A DNA stretch of 64,000 bases from Embiotoca jacksoni (Eukaryota; Chordata; Actinopteri; Embiotocidae): positions 248,001 through 312,000 of the forward strand of contig JAKOON010000084.1 of assembly GCA_022577435.1 (NCBI GenBank), read 5' to 3'. Shown here piece by piece: positions 22,616 to 35,927 of this stretch. Position 1 is the first letter of the stretch. Each line of letters starts with the position of its first letter. The notes under the pieces were generated by a model. It was not told where the DNA came from. It did no database searches and saw only the letters and a list, made by a program, of their open reading frames with translations. The position numbers were made by a program, and so were the translations under genes.

Positions 22616-24865
22616 TTCCACCCGTGCAGCACAACACATGTTTATTGAGATATTAGCACAACATTGTACTGTAGGAATGCGTCACTTTATTAATTTGAGT
22701 TAAGTCTTCATACAAAGGTTGGTATATTAATAAAGACATTTATCAAAATGCAGTTAAATTAATCCATCAGCGGTACAATGAGGCTGTTACGCAGTTGCCG
22801 CGAATGGGCAGAAATGATGACTCGGCATACAGGATTGACTTATTGCAAGTAAGAAGAACCGACTGCTAGAGACAATCGTAAAAAACACGGTTGGATAATT
22901 AACACTAGATCTCGCTGATTTGAAGACCTGAACTTACCCTTTGGAGAAGGCAACAAGACCAGAACTGCTGAAAAGTGGAGCACCAAGTGAGTGAAACAAG
23001 TGACATGTAGACAAAACAGATGGCACAATATTGTTACAAATCACTTTCATCCCACATATAAAAACATTTAATAGAAACATCTTTTAAGAGTGTTCTTCAT
23101 GATACAAGGCAAACAGAAGTAAGGCTTTAGAGTGAAGAAAATATCGATTCATGCTATCTATTCTGTTTTTGTTTTGTGGGGTTTTTGTTTTTGTTAAATT
23201 TACCATAGCAGATATTTTCCCCCAGCGAATCACAACATGCAGGACATGTTAGACTGAAGCCCCACACCAACACAAATGTTATAGTTTAAAGAAAAAAAAA
23301 AAAAGAGCAGTGTCAGGAAAGTGGTTTTTATCATCAATGATGTGCACGTCCACTTGACTAAGACACTTGTTGTGATGCGAGTAGGCGCGGCTCACAGTGT
23401 TGCGTTAACACGTGCCGACGTGTTTTGTGGTCAGCCTCCGAAATAAAATTTAAAAAAAATACAATAACGTACCACAGAGAGTTTTCATAAGGAATGGCTA
23501 AAAGTGCTCTGTTACAGACAATATTTAGATGTTTTGAAATTCAGTATCATTGGTTTGGGCTTGGTCCCAAGGTTTTCATTACACAGTGTTGCCCAGCGCC
23601 AAATGTCTACTGAAACAGTAACTAAAAAAAATCTGACAAACGTGACAAAGCATTTTCATATCAGCTTCGAACACTTCTCTTTACATTTACGGCCGGCACG
23701 CTTCCAAAAGCTTGGAAATCTGAGCAAAGATGATCTTCGATTAAAAGCCGTTTTATGGGATTTATCGCAACACGACGGTTCATTAAATCAGTTAAAGGCA
23801 ACACTCTACTTTACTTGGTAATCATACTGCAAATACTAGACAGGGAACACAGGATTCAGATTGTCATGGACCAGTCAGAGCTGCTGCAGCTGTGATGGGC
23901 TGTCGAATACCTTCAACACTGCATCGAGCCGAAGCGTGCAATACACCCATCAGTCCGCTAGAGGATACAGTATCAGCGTCCCGGTTCGCCTCACCTCGGT
24001 GAGAAAAGTAGGCTAAACCTTAGGTTTAGGAAAAGATCACGATTTGCGTTAAATTCGACGCTGCTGCAATTTAGTTTAGTTTGGGCGCCAAAACTAGAAA
24101 GTTAGCGTTACGAAAAGATCGTGGTTTGCGGCAAAAATGTGACACTGACGCGATATCCCCCAGTGGACTGACAGGTGTGATACTAGACTAAATACTTGCA
24201 GTCCCTATAGTTCAATTTAACACCAGACGTTACAACAATACATCATGGTAGCATTCGAGCGGAAGCTCAGTGTAAACTCTGACCGCTGAATTAAGTGATC
24301 GAAACTGCACAGAAGTAAAATAGTGGTGGGATTGGTGTCTGATGCTTAACCCTAAACTGATATACTTTTAAAAGGACGGGAGGGAAACTTTGGCTGTATG
24401 AATCCATTTAAGGCAAACCAGAGAGACAAATAACAGTCACTGCCTACCGGAGATGCAGATGAAGGACCGAACCTACAACTGAGGATCGCCATAGCTGTTC
24501 GAAAATAATAATACAAAAAAAAATAATAATAACATCTGCTGTCGATATTTAACCAACATTATGTACCCGATGTTCTCACAACTCATGCAGCCGAAGTTTT
24601 GTTAGTGGTCAGAGCTCAAACTGAACAGTGGCAATGCAAAGGTCAATAGTTGCAGTGAATAATAAAGGCTAAAGAGGCAACCCACACGACATTTCTTTGC
24701 TCAATACAAATGGCTGTTTTTGAAGAAAATCATAGTAGAATTGTTAACGGAGCAGGTGAACACATGGTGACGATGCCATCACAGTCCACCCCTCACTCCT
24801 CCCAACAAAAAGAATCCAGCAACATTAATAAGCAAAAAATAAACATCATGGCTAAGTGGCGTCCA
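22616..24865 (-). other. gng12: Probable gng12 3' UTR
   Basis: After the stop codon at 24866 the - strand runs without any other gene to a canonical AATAAA at 22646-22641 (seen as TTTATT on the + strand), followed by a GT-rich TGTGTTGTGC. A long 3' UTR fits the known length in mammals, but an earlier polyadenylation site cannot be excluded. A MITE-like element is embedded at 23941-24181. Confidence 0.5.
23941..24181. mobile_element. Small MITE-like element with terminal inverted repeats
   Basis: The left end ACACCCATCAGTCCGCTAGA and the complement of the right end, ACACCTGTCAGTCCACTGGG, are inverted repeats agreeing at 15 of 20 positions; the similarity continues into GGATA. Inside is an imperfect tandem pair, AAAAGATCACGATTTGCG and AAAAGATCGTGGTTTGCG. 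No coding capacity. It appears to lie within the transcribed 3' UTR of gng12. Confidence 0.55.
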
Positions 24866-26049
24866 CTACAATATAGTGCAGGGCTTTTTGTCCTTGAAGG
24901 GATTGTCTGAAGCAGGGATGCCCATAAGGAGAGGGTCGTTTCTGGCGTGTTCATTGCAGTAGTTCATAAGGTCTGCGGAGGCCTTGGATATCTACAGGAA
25001 ACAAAGACATTAGGATGAGTTGGGATTTATGGCCGTACGTTGCTTTCTCAGAGCAACACGCGCACAATCAGTCAATCCAGTGATTAACGCAATCTGTATT
25101 TATTTGACATGACAGATTTATATTCTGCAACGCAGATTCACACTGGGTTTCACGTTCACATGGGATTCACACCCTGTCAGATCAAATCCAGACAATTGCT
25201 ACACTTAAAGTGAGACTAATTAGTTTTATTTATCCATTCATGTACCAACAACTACCACTGGTTACTTTAATGCTGCAGAAAATCCTATAACGTGATGGTT
25301 TTTAGGCAAGTTCTGGAGTTATGAGGAGAGTATTTTTTTCTATGATTTCTAAGCTGATTTATAAACATTTACTTGCAATAATGGTCAGAAATAATAATAT
25401 ATAATAATGCAAGTCACATTGAATCTAAAAAAATGTGTGAATCATGTCTGTAGGGTTTTTAAGACTCTAAAAAGGATGACAAATTATGATGCAAATTGTG
25501 GCTTTGCTATCGTTGATTGTGTTGGTGGGTTTGAAAACCTGCGCTCTAAATACAAAAAAACAACAACTTTACTTTTAAAGAAGAAACAACTTTTCAGAGG
25601 GGATCTCAAGTGATCACACACTCTTCACACACTCTTCCTTCTTTTAATGAATTCCCTGTAATTTCTCAGTGATGTTATTCTGCAAAAGCATTTACTATTA
25701 TCTTTCTGAAAATGTATATTTGACTTGCATAAACTGTGGCATTTCACATAACAAATTTAAAACAACTTGATATATTTATAATGTACAAAATAAGAAACTG
25801 GCCAAAATGGAAACAAAAAGTGGAGCATAAGCTGCAGCTGCAGGAGGGACGTCCCACACAAAGCACGTAATATGGTGGATTCAGAAGAACAATGACAGCA
25901 GACAATGAAGATGCATGGAAACTGGTTGAACTGCCCGGTCCATTGTTGCTCTGTACCTTTATCCTCTCGATGCTCGCCTCTATTCTCAGCTGCTGCACCG
26001 TCCGCCGGGCATGGGCGATGTTATTAGAGCTGTGTGGCTTTGAAGACAT
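24866..26049 (-). CDS. gng12: Guanine nucleotide-binding protein gamma-12 subunit
   Basis: The coding sequence has two exons, 26049-25957 (31 codons) and 24991-24866 (41 codons plus stop), giving 72 aa, exactly the length of human GNG12. The ATG follows an acceptor by one base (CCCAG then GATG). The intron is phase 0 after EASIERIK, the standard split for G-gamma genes. Gamma-12 pairs with a G-beta subunit as the membrane-anchored dimer of heterotrimeric G proteins. Visible marks are the N-terminal MSSK, where mammalian gamma-12 is phosphorylated by PKC, the helix ARRTVQQLRIEASIERIK, the block NPFKDKK, and the C-terminal CAAX box CTIL, whose final Leu predicts geranylgeranylation. Human ends CIIL. 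The gene is tail-to-tail with gadd45a and head-to-tail with wls, the same arrangement as in human. Confidence 0.97.
24992..25956 (-). other. gng12: gng12 coding intron
   Basis: Intron of 965 bp with donor GTACAG and acceptor CTGTAG on the - strand. It is AT-rich and no repeat or regulatory element is recognisable in it. Confidence 0.85.
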
Positions 26050-27839
26050 CCTGGGCAACACAACACTGTAACGAAGAAGAACAGAGAAAAATTGTGAATA
26101 ACACTGATGAGAACGTGGTGATGGTGCACAGTGGAGATGAAATGATCTCACGATCAACAGAAACAAAGTAATCATATCAATATTAACCCGGTGAATGATT
26201 TGACCACAGCAGGTGGACGTGTTGTAAACCAGGCAGCTTTTGACGTAATAGAGGCCGTTGAGCCTCTTCCATACTTCCTCTGCAAGGACTGTGGCTCTGC
26301 ACCGGGTGCAAACCTGACAAACATTCATGCGTATGCAAATTCTTGTTTTGAAGTTTTATGTGAATGCAAACTTGTAATGAAAAGATCTGGCGCATTGTGA
26401 GCTTTAAGTGCAACACAATCTGTTCTGCGCCAAACCGAGGCACTGAAAGTTATCTGCATCTAAACGAGGAGCTCCAGCGAAGTCAAGATTTGACTGTGAT
26501 CGAGACGCTGATGTCTGACAGTGGAGTGCAGCCGAGGTCCTGAGCCGCGATTCCACTTCCTGCTAATCATTAACAGACTGGACGAGAACGAGCTTGGACA
26601 CAATCCTGCAGTCCACCTGGGAGCTCCACTGTCTCTCGCCTGCTCCCCTGCCGGCTTGTTTTTATTACCGTTTGTCTCCGTTTCTCGTAAAAACACACAC
26701 ACACATTTCCTGTAATAGTTTTTTGCAATACGCAATACGTATTGTGTCTTGTGACACACCACCCTTTCACACCAAAATCTTCCTCAGTAGGAAACAGGAA
26801 GCTTATAAAACAGTTTCTCAGAAGTGTATTTTGAAATCTACAAGAAAAGCTTCTCCAGACTCCTGGGGTGTATTTTAGAAATGACAATGAATAAACTCAG
26901 ATTTTATACAAAATGTGTTGATTATGCATCAAATCACCTGCATGTTGTTCGAATGTTTGCCAGGATTTTGTAAATGAGGCGCTCAGCCTCTCGTCTGTCC
27001 CTGTTGCCAGACTACAAAACAAGAGCTGGCTGTGAGTTTGCTGTCGAGGGTTAGAGGCTCTAGAAAAACATCCCTCAAAAGATCACACCGACTCTCTTTA
27101 ACCCTTTAAATGTCTTCTTTAAACACATTTGCATATCTTGGTTATAGCTAATAGCCCGCTGGCCTTTATTTTCTTCTGTATTTCCTGTCTGTTCCTGTGA
27201 AGTCTGGACTGTCTTGTTTTGCAGCATTTTATTCTATTCCTTTTCTTTAAACTTGTTTCAGAGATGTCTTATGATTAAAGCACTTATTATGATTTGGAAA
27301 TATACAAATAATGCTATAATGCATAAGGTCCTAAAATAATAATATGGTATTTCAAGGGTATTTTTTTTGCCGAAAACAATATTCTCGACAATATAGCAAA
27401 TGCTGAAAAATATGTCGTTTTTAATTTCGAAAAAAAACATACAATTGTAACAATTACGATCATAAATGGCTGATTTTCTGATGGCTTTTCTCAAAGTTTT
27501 CAATGTCATTTCCAGAGTTTTGAGTAAAATTGCAAGTCAAGGAAAAAAAAAAAGTATGCTTTGTATTTTAACAGCTACCTGACAAAGAGTAATATGTAAT
27601 CACTTCCTATGATAATAAGCACACTGCACATCACAGAAATATATCAACTTAAAAACTTGTATATATATTTTTTCTTAACTTAAGAGAACCGTGGGGTTCA
27701 AAGTTTCCAAAAAATCATGAAGTTGACACCATCACAAAAAACACACTGCTCTTCATTTCAGGAACAAAGAGTGAATGAGGAATGGAGACAAAAACAAAAA
27801 AAAAACGGAAATGGGAAGGGAAGTAAAATCCCCGTTTTC

Positions 27840-28020
27840 GGACATCTCCTAGGGAGTGCCTGATTAGAGAGGTTTACTTCCATCTGAAGATAAGTAATCA
27901 CTTTGAAGGAAACACAGCCAGAGAGGATTCAAAGAGCCGAAATGTTATTGATAACATGCCAGTTAGACATGAAAGGGCCTTAAAACACAATACAAGGCGA
28001 ACCATCATCTTAGGAAAACA
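27840..28020. promoter_or_regulatory. Candidate conserved element in gng12 intron
   Basis: This unique stretch contains GCCTGATTAGAGAGGTTTAC, GAAGATAAGTAATCACTTTG and TGTTATTGATAACATGCC, including a GTTATTGATAAC palindrome close to the HNF1 consensus (GTTAATNATTAAC). Enhancer function is inferred from texture only. Confidence 0.3.
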
Positions 28021-29528
28021 TACCCAGCTTAGTCATAAAGGCGAGGCTGCAGGTGAAGAGGGCAAAGAAATCCTTTCATCCGTACATGATGAGTGAGGGA
28101 GTTTATTTCCAGTGTGGATGAGGGCTTTACATGGGAGTGACATGTGTTTACCTTTTTGACAACTTCAGATCAGTTTCACATCTTTAAAAATAATGAGCTC
28201 AGTGACTTTCAGTCATCAGTAGACCAGTCCTTCAACAGCTGAGTCACCAGTTTCTCTTCAACTTCAAACGCTTTTTCTGAGAAGGTAATTTCCTGCTACT
28301 GAGCAAAAAAAATGGAGCCACCCCGGCACCACCAAGCAAACCAGATTGCGTATTGTTTGTAAAGTGTTTAAATGCAAACACAGTAGACAAACTGCTGATC
28401 CAATACAAAGATAACACGAGAAATGCAAACAGGATTCACACGGCATGGCTGCAGGGAAAAATCAACTTTGAGGACTGCTTTCTCATGAAAACGACCACTG
28501 CGGATACTCGAGGACTAATAATCCGTGAATCGAATTAAACGAACGGTTATCAGCAATTAAAATGATTCTCAATCTTAGGCTGAAGCTGCAAATGAAACCA
28601 GAGCAGACTGCAAATCGCACATTCTCATCTGCAGAGGAAAAACTGGGAGCAGCTGGCTTGACAGGAAAGACAGCATTTCAGACCTCTGGCCTGCTGAAGA
28701 GCCCTTGAACAAGATCATGGATACAACAGGTATTCCTCCATAACCAACATGGAGACACTTGAGGAACACATACAACACCTGCAAGGCTAACCGACACCGA
28801 GCTTTTTTTTTCTTAGATGTTATATTTGTCAAATTAGCGGTCTCGCCTGAGCTGCTTAAAAATCATTTTGAATTTAAAGTCAATTTCTGTTTTCAAATCG
28901 GAGACACTAAAAGTTATGTTTGGATTAATACAAATAAAGGGTAAAATGCCATATTTTAGAGGGATGTTGGCACGCTACATCTTTATCTTTTGTTTATTTT
29001 TCCTCAGTGCTTCTGTGCAAATGACCTTTTCGCAGAAAAGACTGAAATGCAAATCAAGGCAACACAGAGAGAGAGACTTCTCTCACTTTTGGTTGTCTCA
29101 ATCTGTCACATGACTGAGCCCGGCATGTGGGAGAAGAAGAAGGAAAAAAAAAAAGAGAGAGACCTCCACAGTTGTAATTTAAGATGAAGTTAAGAGAGAA
29201 TTAATAGTTTACAACTCTGTGGCGCCAAAGTATCAGTGCAACCAGCATGTGGAGGAGAGGGAAGAGGCGGGACGTAAACCCCGCCGGCACTTCAGAAGTG
29301 ATTTTTGCAAGCAAAGCATCCAAAGTGAGTTACCTCAGTCAAACTGTGCAGTGCCTGTGAAGTGATGCCAGCTACTACCAGCACCACCAAGTTTGACTCA
29401 CGCTCCACAGGAGGCCGCCGATGTGTGAGCAGGAGTGTGTGGCATTAAGCACCACCATGTACATACAGGAGCCTTGCAAAAAAATGTTACCTCCAAGGAT
29501 CAGAAAAGACCACCCCCTTTACAGTACA

Positions 29529-29551
29529 ATACACACACACACACACACACT

Positions 29552-29585
<34 letters not shown>

Positions 29586-29631
29586 ACCACCTACTGCACA
29601 GAGCAGCATGGCCCCATCGCTCTGCTGTACC

Positions 29632-29670
<39 letters not shown>
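29529..29670. repeat. Two (CA)n arrays
   Basis: CA arrays at 29529-29583 and 29634-29670 are separated by about 50 bases of unique sequence. His-Thr frames through them are artefacts. Confidence 0.95.
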
Positions 29671-29673
<3 letters not shown>

Positions 29674-30997
29674 CCACCCGCACACATGCCATTCATTAAA
29701 GCTGTGTTCAAAGTGCCAAGAACAGGCAACCATTATGAGTCAATACCGTTGACACCAACACTCAGAGATGAAAAACCGTGCGCGTGTCTCAGTGTTACTA
29801 TACTGCCGCCGCTCAGACCCAAAGAAAACTCTTAAACTAGCTGCTGGCGAATCCAAACGACCTCCATTAAAGGCTAAAAGAAGAGTCAGTCCTGTCAACT
29901 GTACACTATGTGTGGTCTCTTCAGTGAGTTTTCAGACTGGAGCAGCTTTTGTAATAAAGTAACACCGCTGGAAATAAACTGCAAGGGGGCTTAAGTATTG
30001 CCGGCTGCACTTTACACTAGACTGACATGAAGATTTTTTTACATTTAGCTCACCCCAAAATGACAGATTGACCATTCTCTTCCCTCCCTTTTGTGGTGCG
30101 TATGGTTATAAAAACACAGTCTGTCAGTACCTGTAGATCAGCTTTAGGGGAAAAATTATAATGACATTGTCAATTACGCTTTTTCTGCAGATGCAACCGC
30201 TGGTTTTATTAAATTCAATGACTTGGAAAGGCCTGTTGTTTCTGTGAAGATGCATGTAAATGCCTCTGCTGACATATACAGACGGGTGTTACGGGTGAAT
30301 GACGCTCACAGAGGAGCTGGAGAACGTGTCACGGGAACCTGCATGTTTATCAAGCCTGGTTGATGGGACTCCTGTGAGGATGCAAATTTGATATATAAAA
30401 AGAATGAGGTCATAAATACTTTATTTAATTCATATAAGTAAAAAAAAAAGAAGAAAAAAAGACAGCCACGCAAACGTCTGCAAACGACGGCCATACCCGA
30501 CCACTTACGTGCAGCCCAGAGAAGCACGTTCCAGCCTGAACTCACCGAGTAATTGGTGCTTTCACAAAGCTCATTGGAGTTTATGACATGGCAGTGAGAA
30601 GATAAATGACTTGCTGTGGAGTATTTCTTTAACAGTGTGAGAATGGATGCATGCAGTGAACAGTTCACATCAGAAACGACAATTCCTCTCAAAAGTTATT
30701 CTCCTTTATTCCATAAGTCCTGAGCAGAAGAACAAGAAGAAGCATCCTGATTGAGCCGTCGGATGAACGACTTCTCTGCAAGGTGACAAACTTCACCGTG
30801 TCCTGCAAATATTAAAAACTCCTCTTTCCTAAAACAATACATGTTCTTTCACTACACTGTAAACAGATGGACCAGTGGCTCTTCTGTTGGGTTTCTAAAA
30901 CAGCTGCTGCTTTGAAGTTTTACATCACACTTGCTGTCATTGCATACGTGCATGCTGCATATAAAATGACTGTTACTTTCTTATCTGCTAACATCCA

Positions 30998-31019
30998 AAA
31001 AAAAAAAAAAAAAAAAAAT
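30998..31019. repeat. Poly-A tract
   Basis: A run of about 21 A ends in ATAG. No retrotransposon body is recognisable upstream. A comparable run of about 26 A lies at 36612-36637. Confidence 0.9.
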
Positions 31020-34000
31020 AGCCTGTAACACTTCTGGTGATGATGTTAAAACCACTGAAATATCTGCTGCGTGGCGTCTGGCTTTATATCACAACTGACA
31101 ACTAATGAACAGTGAATTGTGGAAAGGGCCACATGTAGACGGATGTCTGCAGCTTTGAACAAAAAGAGTTTAAAGACCTGGGCTCCGCCACAAGCCAGTA
31201 CACTAGTTGCTCTTTCTTGTGAAGCCACAGACACAGATGTGTTATCGCTCTCATGTGCACCCCTCCCCCAGCCGGCAGGAGTTTCTCAGTCTCCAGGCGA
31301 AGCTATAAGTAGCCTTCTCATACTCTCTGCTGCCAGTCAGCACTTTTATAGCTGAATGAAAAAAGAAAAAAAAACAAAAAAAGGTCTTCGGCTGCACTTA
31401 AAACGCGACCTGTACTTCAGGTTGATGCTCGTCAAGTCAGAGCTACCGTGCAGTCCCCACCCCCCGAAGTGCTTTACTATAAACACTCGTCTTGTTCTCA
31501 CATGGTTACTGTGCTTATCCAACGGAGTAATACTCAGTCATCAGTCTTGCTGCTGAGTAAAGTGGGATTGTGTTTACCAGAACCAGAGGGGAGAGTCTGG
31601 CTGCTCAGTTTCTCAGTCTGTGAAAGAGAAAGGGTGAGGCAGAGGAGGCAGAGGAGACAGTGTGGGCTTGCACTTGTTCAGACTGTGAGAACCACCAGAG
31701 TGACATCACTACTTTCCCACCAGAAAAACAGAAAGCAGTAACTATAAGGCCCTGGTTTGTCTGGCAGCTGCAGTTGTGCAGTTGATACCGCAAACATCAT
31801 TATGATTTTTGTCTACCGGGATGAATAGAAACAATGGAGAGTGGAGGGACTTTAAGGCAGTCAAGTCATCAATGGCACAAACTGTGGGAAATATATATAA
31901 ATCTTCTACGACGAGAATACAACATTCACGCTCAGAAGCCTCTTTACAATTGGTGATGGGCGTTGTTATTACAGGCTGCAACGACTGGCGCGCCTCCACT
32001 TCACTGTCGCAGACATCGTCTGTAGTCGTTCCTGCTTAGTTTGCCCAAAAAGGTGCTGTTGACAGTGAAGCTGAAACGACTAATAATGTTGTCAATATTT
32101 AATCAACCAAACAGAACTGCAACTGTTTTCATTATTCTTTGATCATTGTAGTTGTTTGATGGAGCAACTGAGGACTATCCTCAAAAAAAAAAAAAAATAT
32201 CTTCCCTTGTTTTTACAGGTGCCTGGTAGTGACGTGGTACTACCACCAGAAGGTGGCAGTAAGGCACCCAAAGGCTGTTTACCAACCAACATTAGGCAAA
32301 GAAATAAGGAGAAGGAGAATATGTTGCCACCAGGTGTCGATCAAATGTGTGTGTGGCACCTTGAGATTAGATGCTATTGTGCAAACGGGGGAAACCTGGA
32401 AAGACGACGTAGCCGTCAAAAAGCCAACCAATATGACATACCAGTTAAAGTAAGTTTGATGTTCGACGTGATGCCAGCCCTCATCTTTGGACATTTGATA
32501 ACATTTGTTGAGCCCGAGTTTTTGGCATGAGTGAATCTCTCTTTCTCTCTTTGTGTTTGTGTGCAGCGGTAGCAGGGGAGGATCTTTCAGTATTAGTCAA
32601 ATAGTTCCAAGCAAAAACCAAATGGGTGTATTTGCTTAAAATGCTCATTCCTAAACAAAACATTCATAGACGTGACTGTGATTTTTTTTTTCCCCCTAAA
32701 TGATTCATTTCTTAATAAAAACACAAAATAATCCTGTATAATCAGGAAAAAAAAATTGCATGGTGGCCCTGCTTCACAGTAAGAGAAGTAAAGAAAAGGT
32801 ATAGGCGATTTCCAGGTTTTTCGGCGGCACACATTCATTCAAAGGAAACGTGTGCTGCTCTCTCAGAAGTGTAGATTGCGTGTGCTTTAAAGGGAAATGT
32901 GTTAAGAGACAAAGCTGCAGCACCACCCCCACAGCTGTAGGTATGGCTGCTGAGATAAGTGAAGCTGGCGGGACCCCACCCAGACTACTGGTTGCACACT
33001 CAGTACAAATGGGACACGAGGAAATTCAGTGCTCTTTCTGCCGGTCTCAAGACTGCTGGATTGTGATTGGCTGACGGGTATCCGTGATTCCTGTGTAAGC
33101 AAACATTTCCAGGAAAAGCTGGAGGACAGTTCAATGGTTAATGGAAAGTTGTTCAGGTTAAGCATGTGGAGCCACAAATAACACAGCTCGCTGTTATTCC
33201 TGTATGACCATGAAGAAGTCTCAGTTCAACTTAAACCCACATACGGGAGCTTCTCAGAATCTGGCAAACTGCACAATCCTGTAACTTCTGTGGCTTGACA
33301 GGATAAAAAAAACAAAACAAAAAAAAACAATCCAGCATACTGTAGCACACGGCAGCACAGTCGTACAGTGTCTAGACAGAGGACTAGACGGGACTCATTT
33401 CTCCAGGATTCCTGGATCCCTAAATCCTAAATGTATGCACTATTACTAAGAGGCTCGTTCCTGTCCAAATAAACTATGAATGATTCCTTGTTTCAAGCAC
33501 AAACTAGATGGCAGACAAGTTTTTCTGCAGGAATTACAAGTCAGCCCAGTTTATTATGAGTCAATTCAAAAGTACTCAAAGCCACAAAGCCACAAAGAAA
33601 AGCAGCATGTCGAGTTAGATAAGTTGGGTACATCCATGAGATAACAAGTCCAGTAAGTGAGTCCGTGTCCTTAGACATGTTGTTATTTAGGACTTTTGGT
33701 AGGTTGTGTAAACACGACTGACTGCACAGACAGTGGCTGCGAGAACACTGAAGAGGAGCAGCGTGTCAGGGTCTCTGATATCCTGACACAATGACAGATA
33801 ACAGTGATAACACAGAGGACAAGTAACACCCTGCTATGTAAGAACGAGTATTGTAATCCACAAGGAAACTGGATGTTTGTTCTTGTAACCATCTCCTTGT
33901 GATAATCATTAGTTTCACTTTTGCATTTGCAGAGGACTAATGAATGCATTTTCATACCATTAAAACGACCGCAAAAATTCTGCCCTCGTCAGGTGGTAAA

Positions 34001-34190
34001 TCTGGCTTTCTGAACTGCTGAGCGGGGCATTTTAAGCTAGCAGGGTCAGCCATGCTGTTAACCTATTGTTGGGATTGAAAATGATCAGTTGTATAATCCT
34101 AAATGTGGCTGCAGTGTGGTTTAAATATCAGGGGGAATGTCGAGTAAGTGTAGCACAGGTAAGAGAAGCTTTAATGCATACCTGCAGCAG

Positions 34191-34232
34191 GTGTGTGTGT
34201 GTGCGTGTGCGTGTGCGTGTGCGTGTGCGTGC
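34191..34232. repeat. (GTGTGC)n array
   Basis: Short GT run followed by five GTGTGC-type hexamers, an alternating purine-pyrimidine sequence of Z-DNA-prone type. Confidence 0.9.
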
Positions 34233-34389
34233 AGTTTGGGAAGGCCAGAATATATCACTGTGCTTCATGATAAAAGAATGTCTGTCATGGGAGGCACTGA
34301 CTGAACTACGTTAAATACATAACCCATTATGATAGATTCTGAGTCTTGAAAGAAAACAGTGCGATTAATAGAGCTGTGCACAAAGGGAT

Positions 34390-34640
34390 GACATAGATAC
34401 AATGATTAAAGGGAATCCAATGACATCGCACGAGGCTAATTGAGCTGCTTTGGTTAGAGGCCTCAAGAGGGAGAAGACGAGGAGACAGAGAGAGCGCGGA
34501 GCGTACACGAATACGCAGAGTGAGAGCGACAATAATGACTTTTTTTTTTTTTCCCCATTGATGCTACTGTCAACCGAACCGTTTGCATTCCTTCCACAGG
34601 AGGGGCCGGAGTTAACGAGCTAATTACGTGAAAGACTTTG
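34390..34640. promoter_or_regulatory. Candidate conserved element in gng12 intron
   Basis: Non-repetitive stretch with GAGGCTAATTGAGCTGC, CCGTTTGCATTCCTTCC and ACGAGCTAATTACGTG, interrupted by a 12-base T run at about 34541-34552. Homeodomain-type TAATT cores occur at both ends. No conservation data are available. Confidence 0.25.
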
Positions 34641-35260
34641 TTGATGCTCAACAAGCATTCAGACACAACCTGCTGGCTGTCCACACAGAAGGTCAAACAT
34701 CGAGGAGCAACACATAAACTGACGCACGGGGCTGCCAGCGCCTCGATGATGTCATTGGCAGGCGGAGTATGCACTAAAAATAGCCAGCAGGTCTGTGTTG
34801 TCTTTGACTACTGTGGAGTTGGTTTCAGCTAAAAAAGACTCCCTACTGCAGCTAAGTATGACCAATGTGAATGCCAACTGTGTATCTGCCAGATTAGCAA
34901 GGTCTCTACAGTTTCCACAGAGGTGCCTGTAAGCCTCTGGTTCCCCAGTAATGGGCCATTATCAAGCAGGGAGCAGCCCAAAACAAACACAGGCCTGTGG
35001 CAGATAATGTCCTTTAGACGTCACTGCAGACGCACAGAGGCTGACATGTAGGAGACACGGCCGACGCAGGCGGAGAGGCCGTCGGGCAGCGTCTCTCTGT
35101 TCTGCCCTCTGGAAAACAAACAGGATTGTTGTCCAACAACTGCACAAAAGAAAAGCTTCGCGCAAGCCGAGCGGAGTTTGCTGCTGGAAATGCACGCAGG
35201 CAAGGAATGAATGGCGGGGCGGAGAGCCGTGGGCTTGCGGCTGAGACCGAGGGAGAGATA

Positions 35261-35266
<6 letters not shown>

Positions 35267-35324
<58 letters not shown>

Positions 35325-35326
35325 TG
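35267..35326. repeat. (TG)n with (CGTG)n end
   Basis: A GT array ends in four to five CGTG units. It sits next to a locally GC-rich segment (34.99-35.26 kb) with several CpGs but no recognisable exon. Confidence 0.95.
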
Positions 35327-35851
35327 ATGGAGAGAGAGTTCAGCTGGAGAAAACAAGCTGTGCAGCTGTGTGTATGTTGTAGTTGGTCTCATTCCAAAAA
35401 TCTGCAGCCGGCGACAGGAGCGCCGTAAAACTTAAAGCTATTGTGAGTGATTTGCCTTTCGCCTCGGTCCCTCCTGCCTCTGAAAGCTACTATTCATGAC
35501 GAAGGCAGAGAGATACCACACAATGGATCTCCATTTCTGGCCCAACACTGCCCTGCCTATATGGAACAATAAACAAACGTATTCAGTCTTTCCCGTCTCC
35601 GCCCCTGAGCTGGACTGACTACATGTACGTTACTACTGCAGCAAAGGTGAAGTAGAGAAGGCCAAAGGTTTGCTCATATTGGCTGCCGGAGCTGATTTAA
35701 GAGGCGTTGAACCACAGCCGGCATGGATGGAATGATTGATATGGTTGGACGTCACGCAGATCACTGGAAAACAACGTGGCGGTCGTAAAGGAGCTTGGTT
35801 TTCAAGTAAAGAGGAAATGGGATTAGTCAGAGGAAGACATAAACAGAGATA

Positions 35852-35855
<4 letters not shown>

Positions 35856-35910
<55 letters not shown>

Positions 35911-35927
35911 TGTGTGTGTGTGTGTGT
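35856..35927. repeat. (GT)n microsatellite
   Basis: 72-base GT array with a single A interruption. Confidence 0.95.

Noticed and set aside
29111..29340. GC-richer patch considered as an alternative gng12 first exon
   Set aside because: Too few CpGs and no convincing donor on the - strand.
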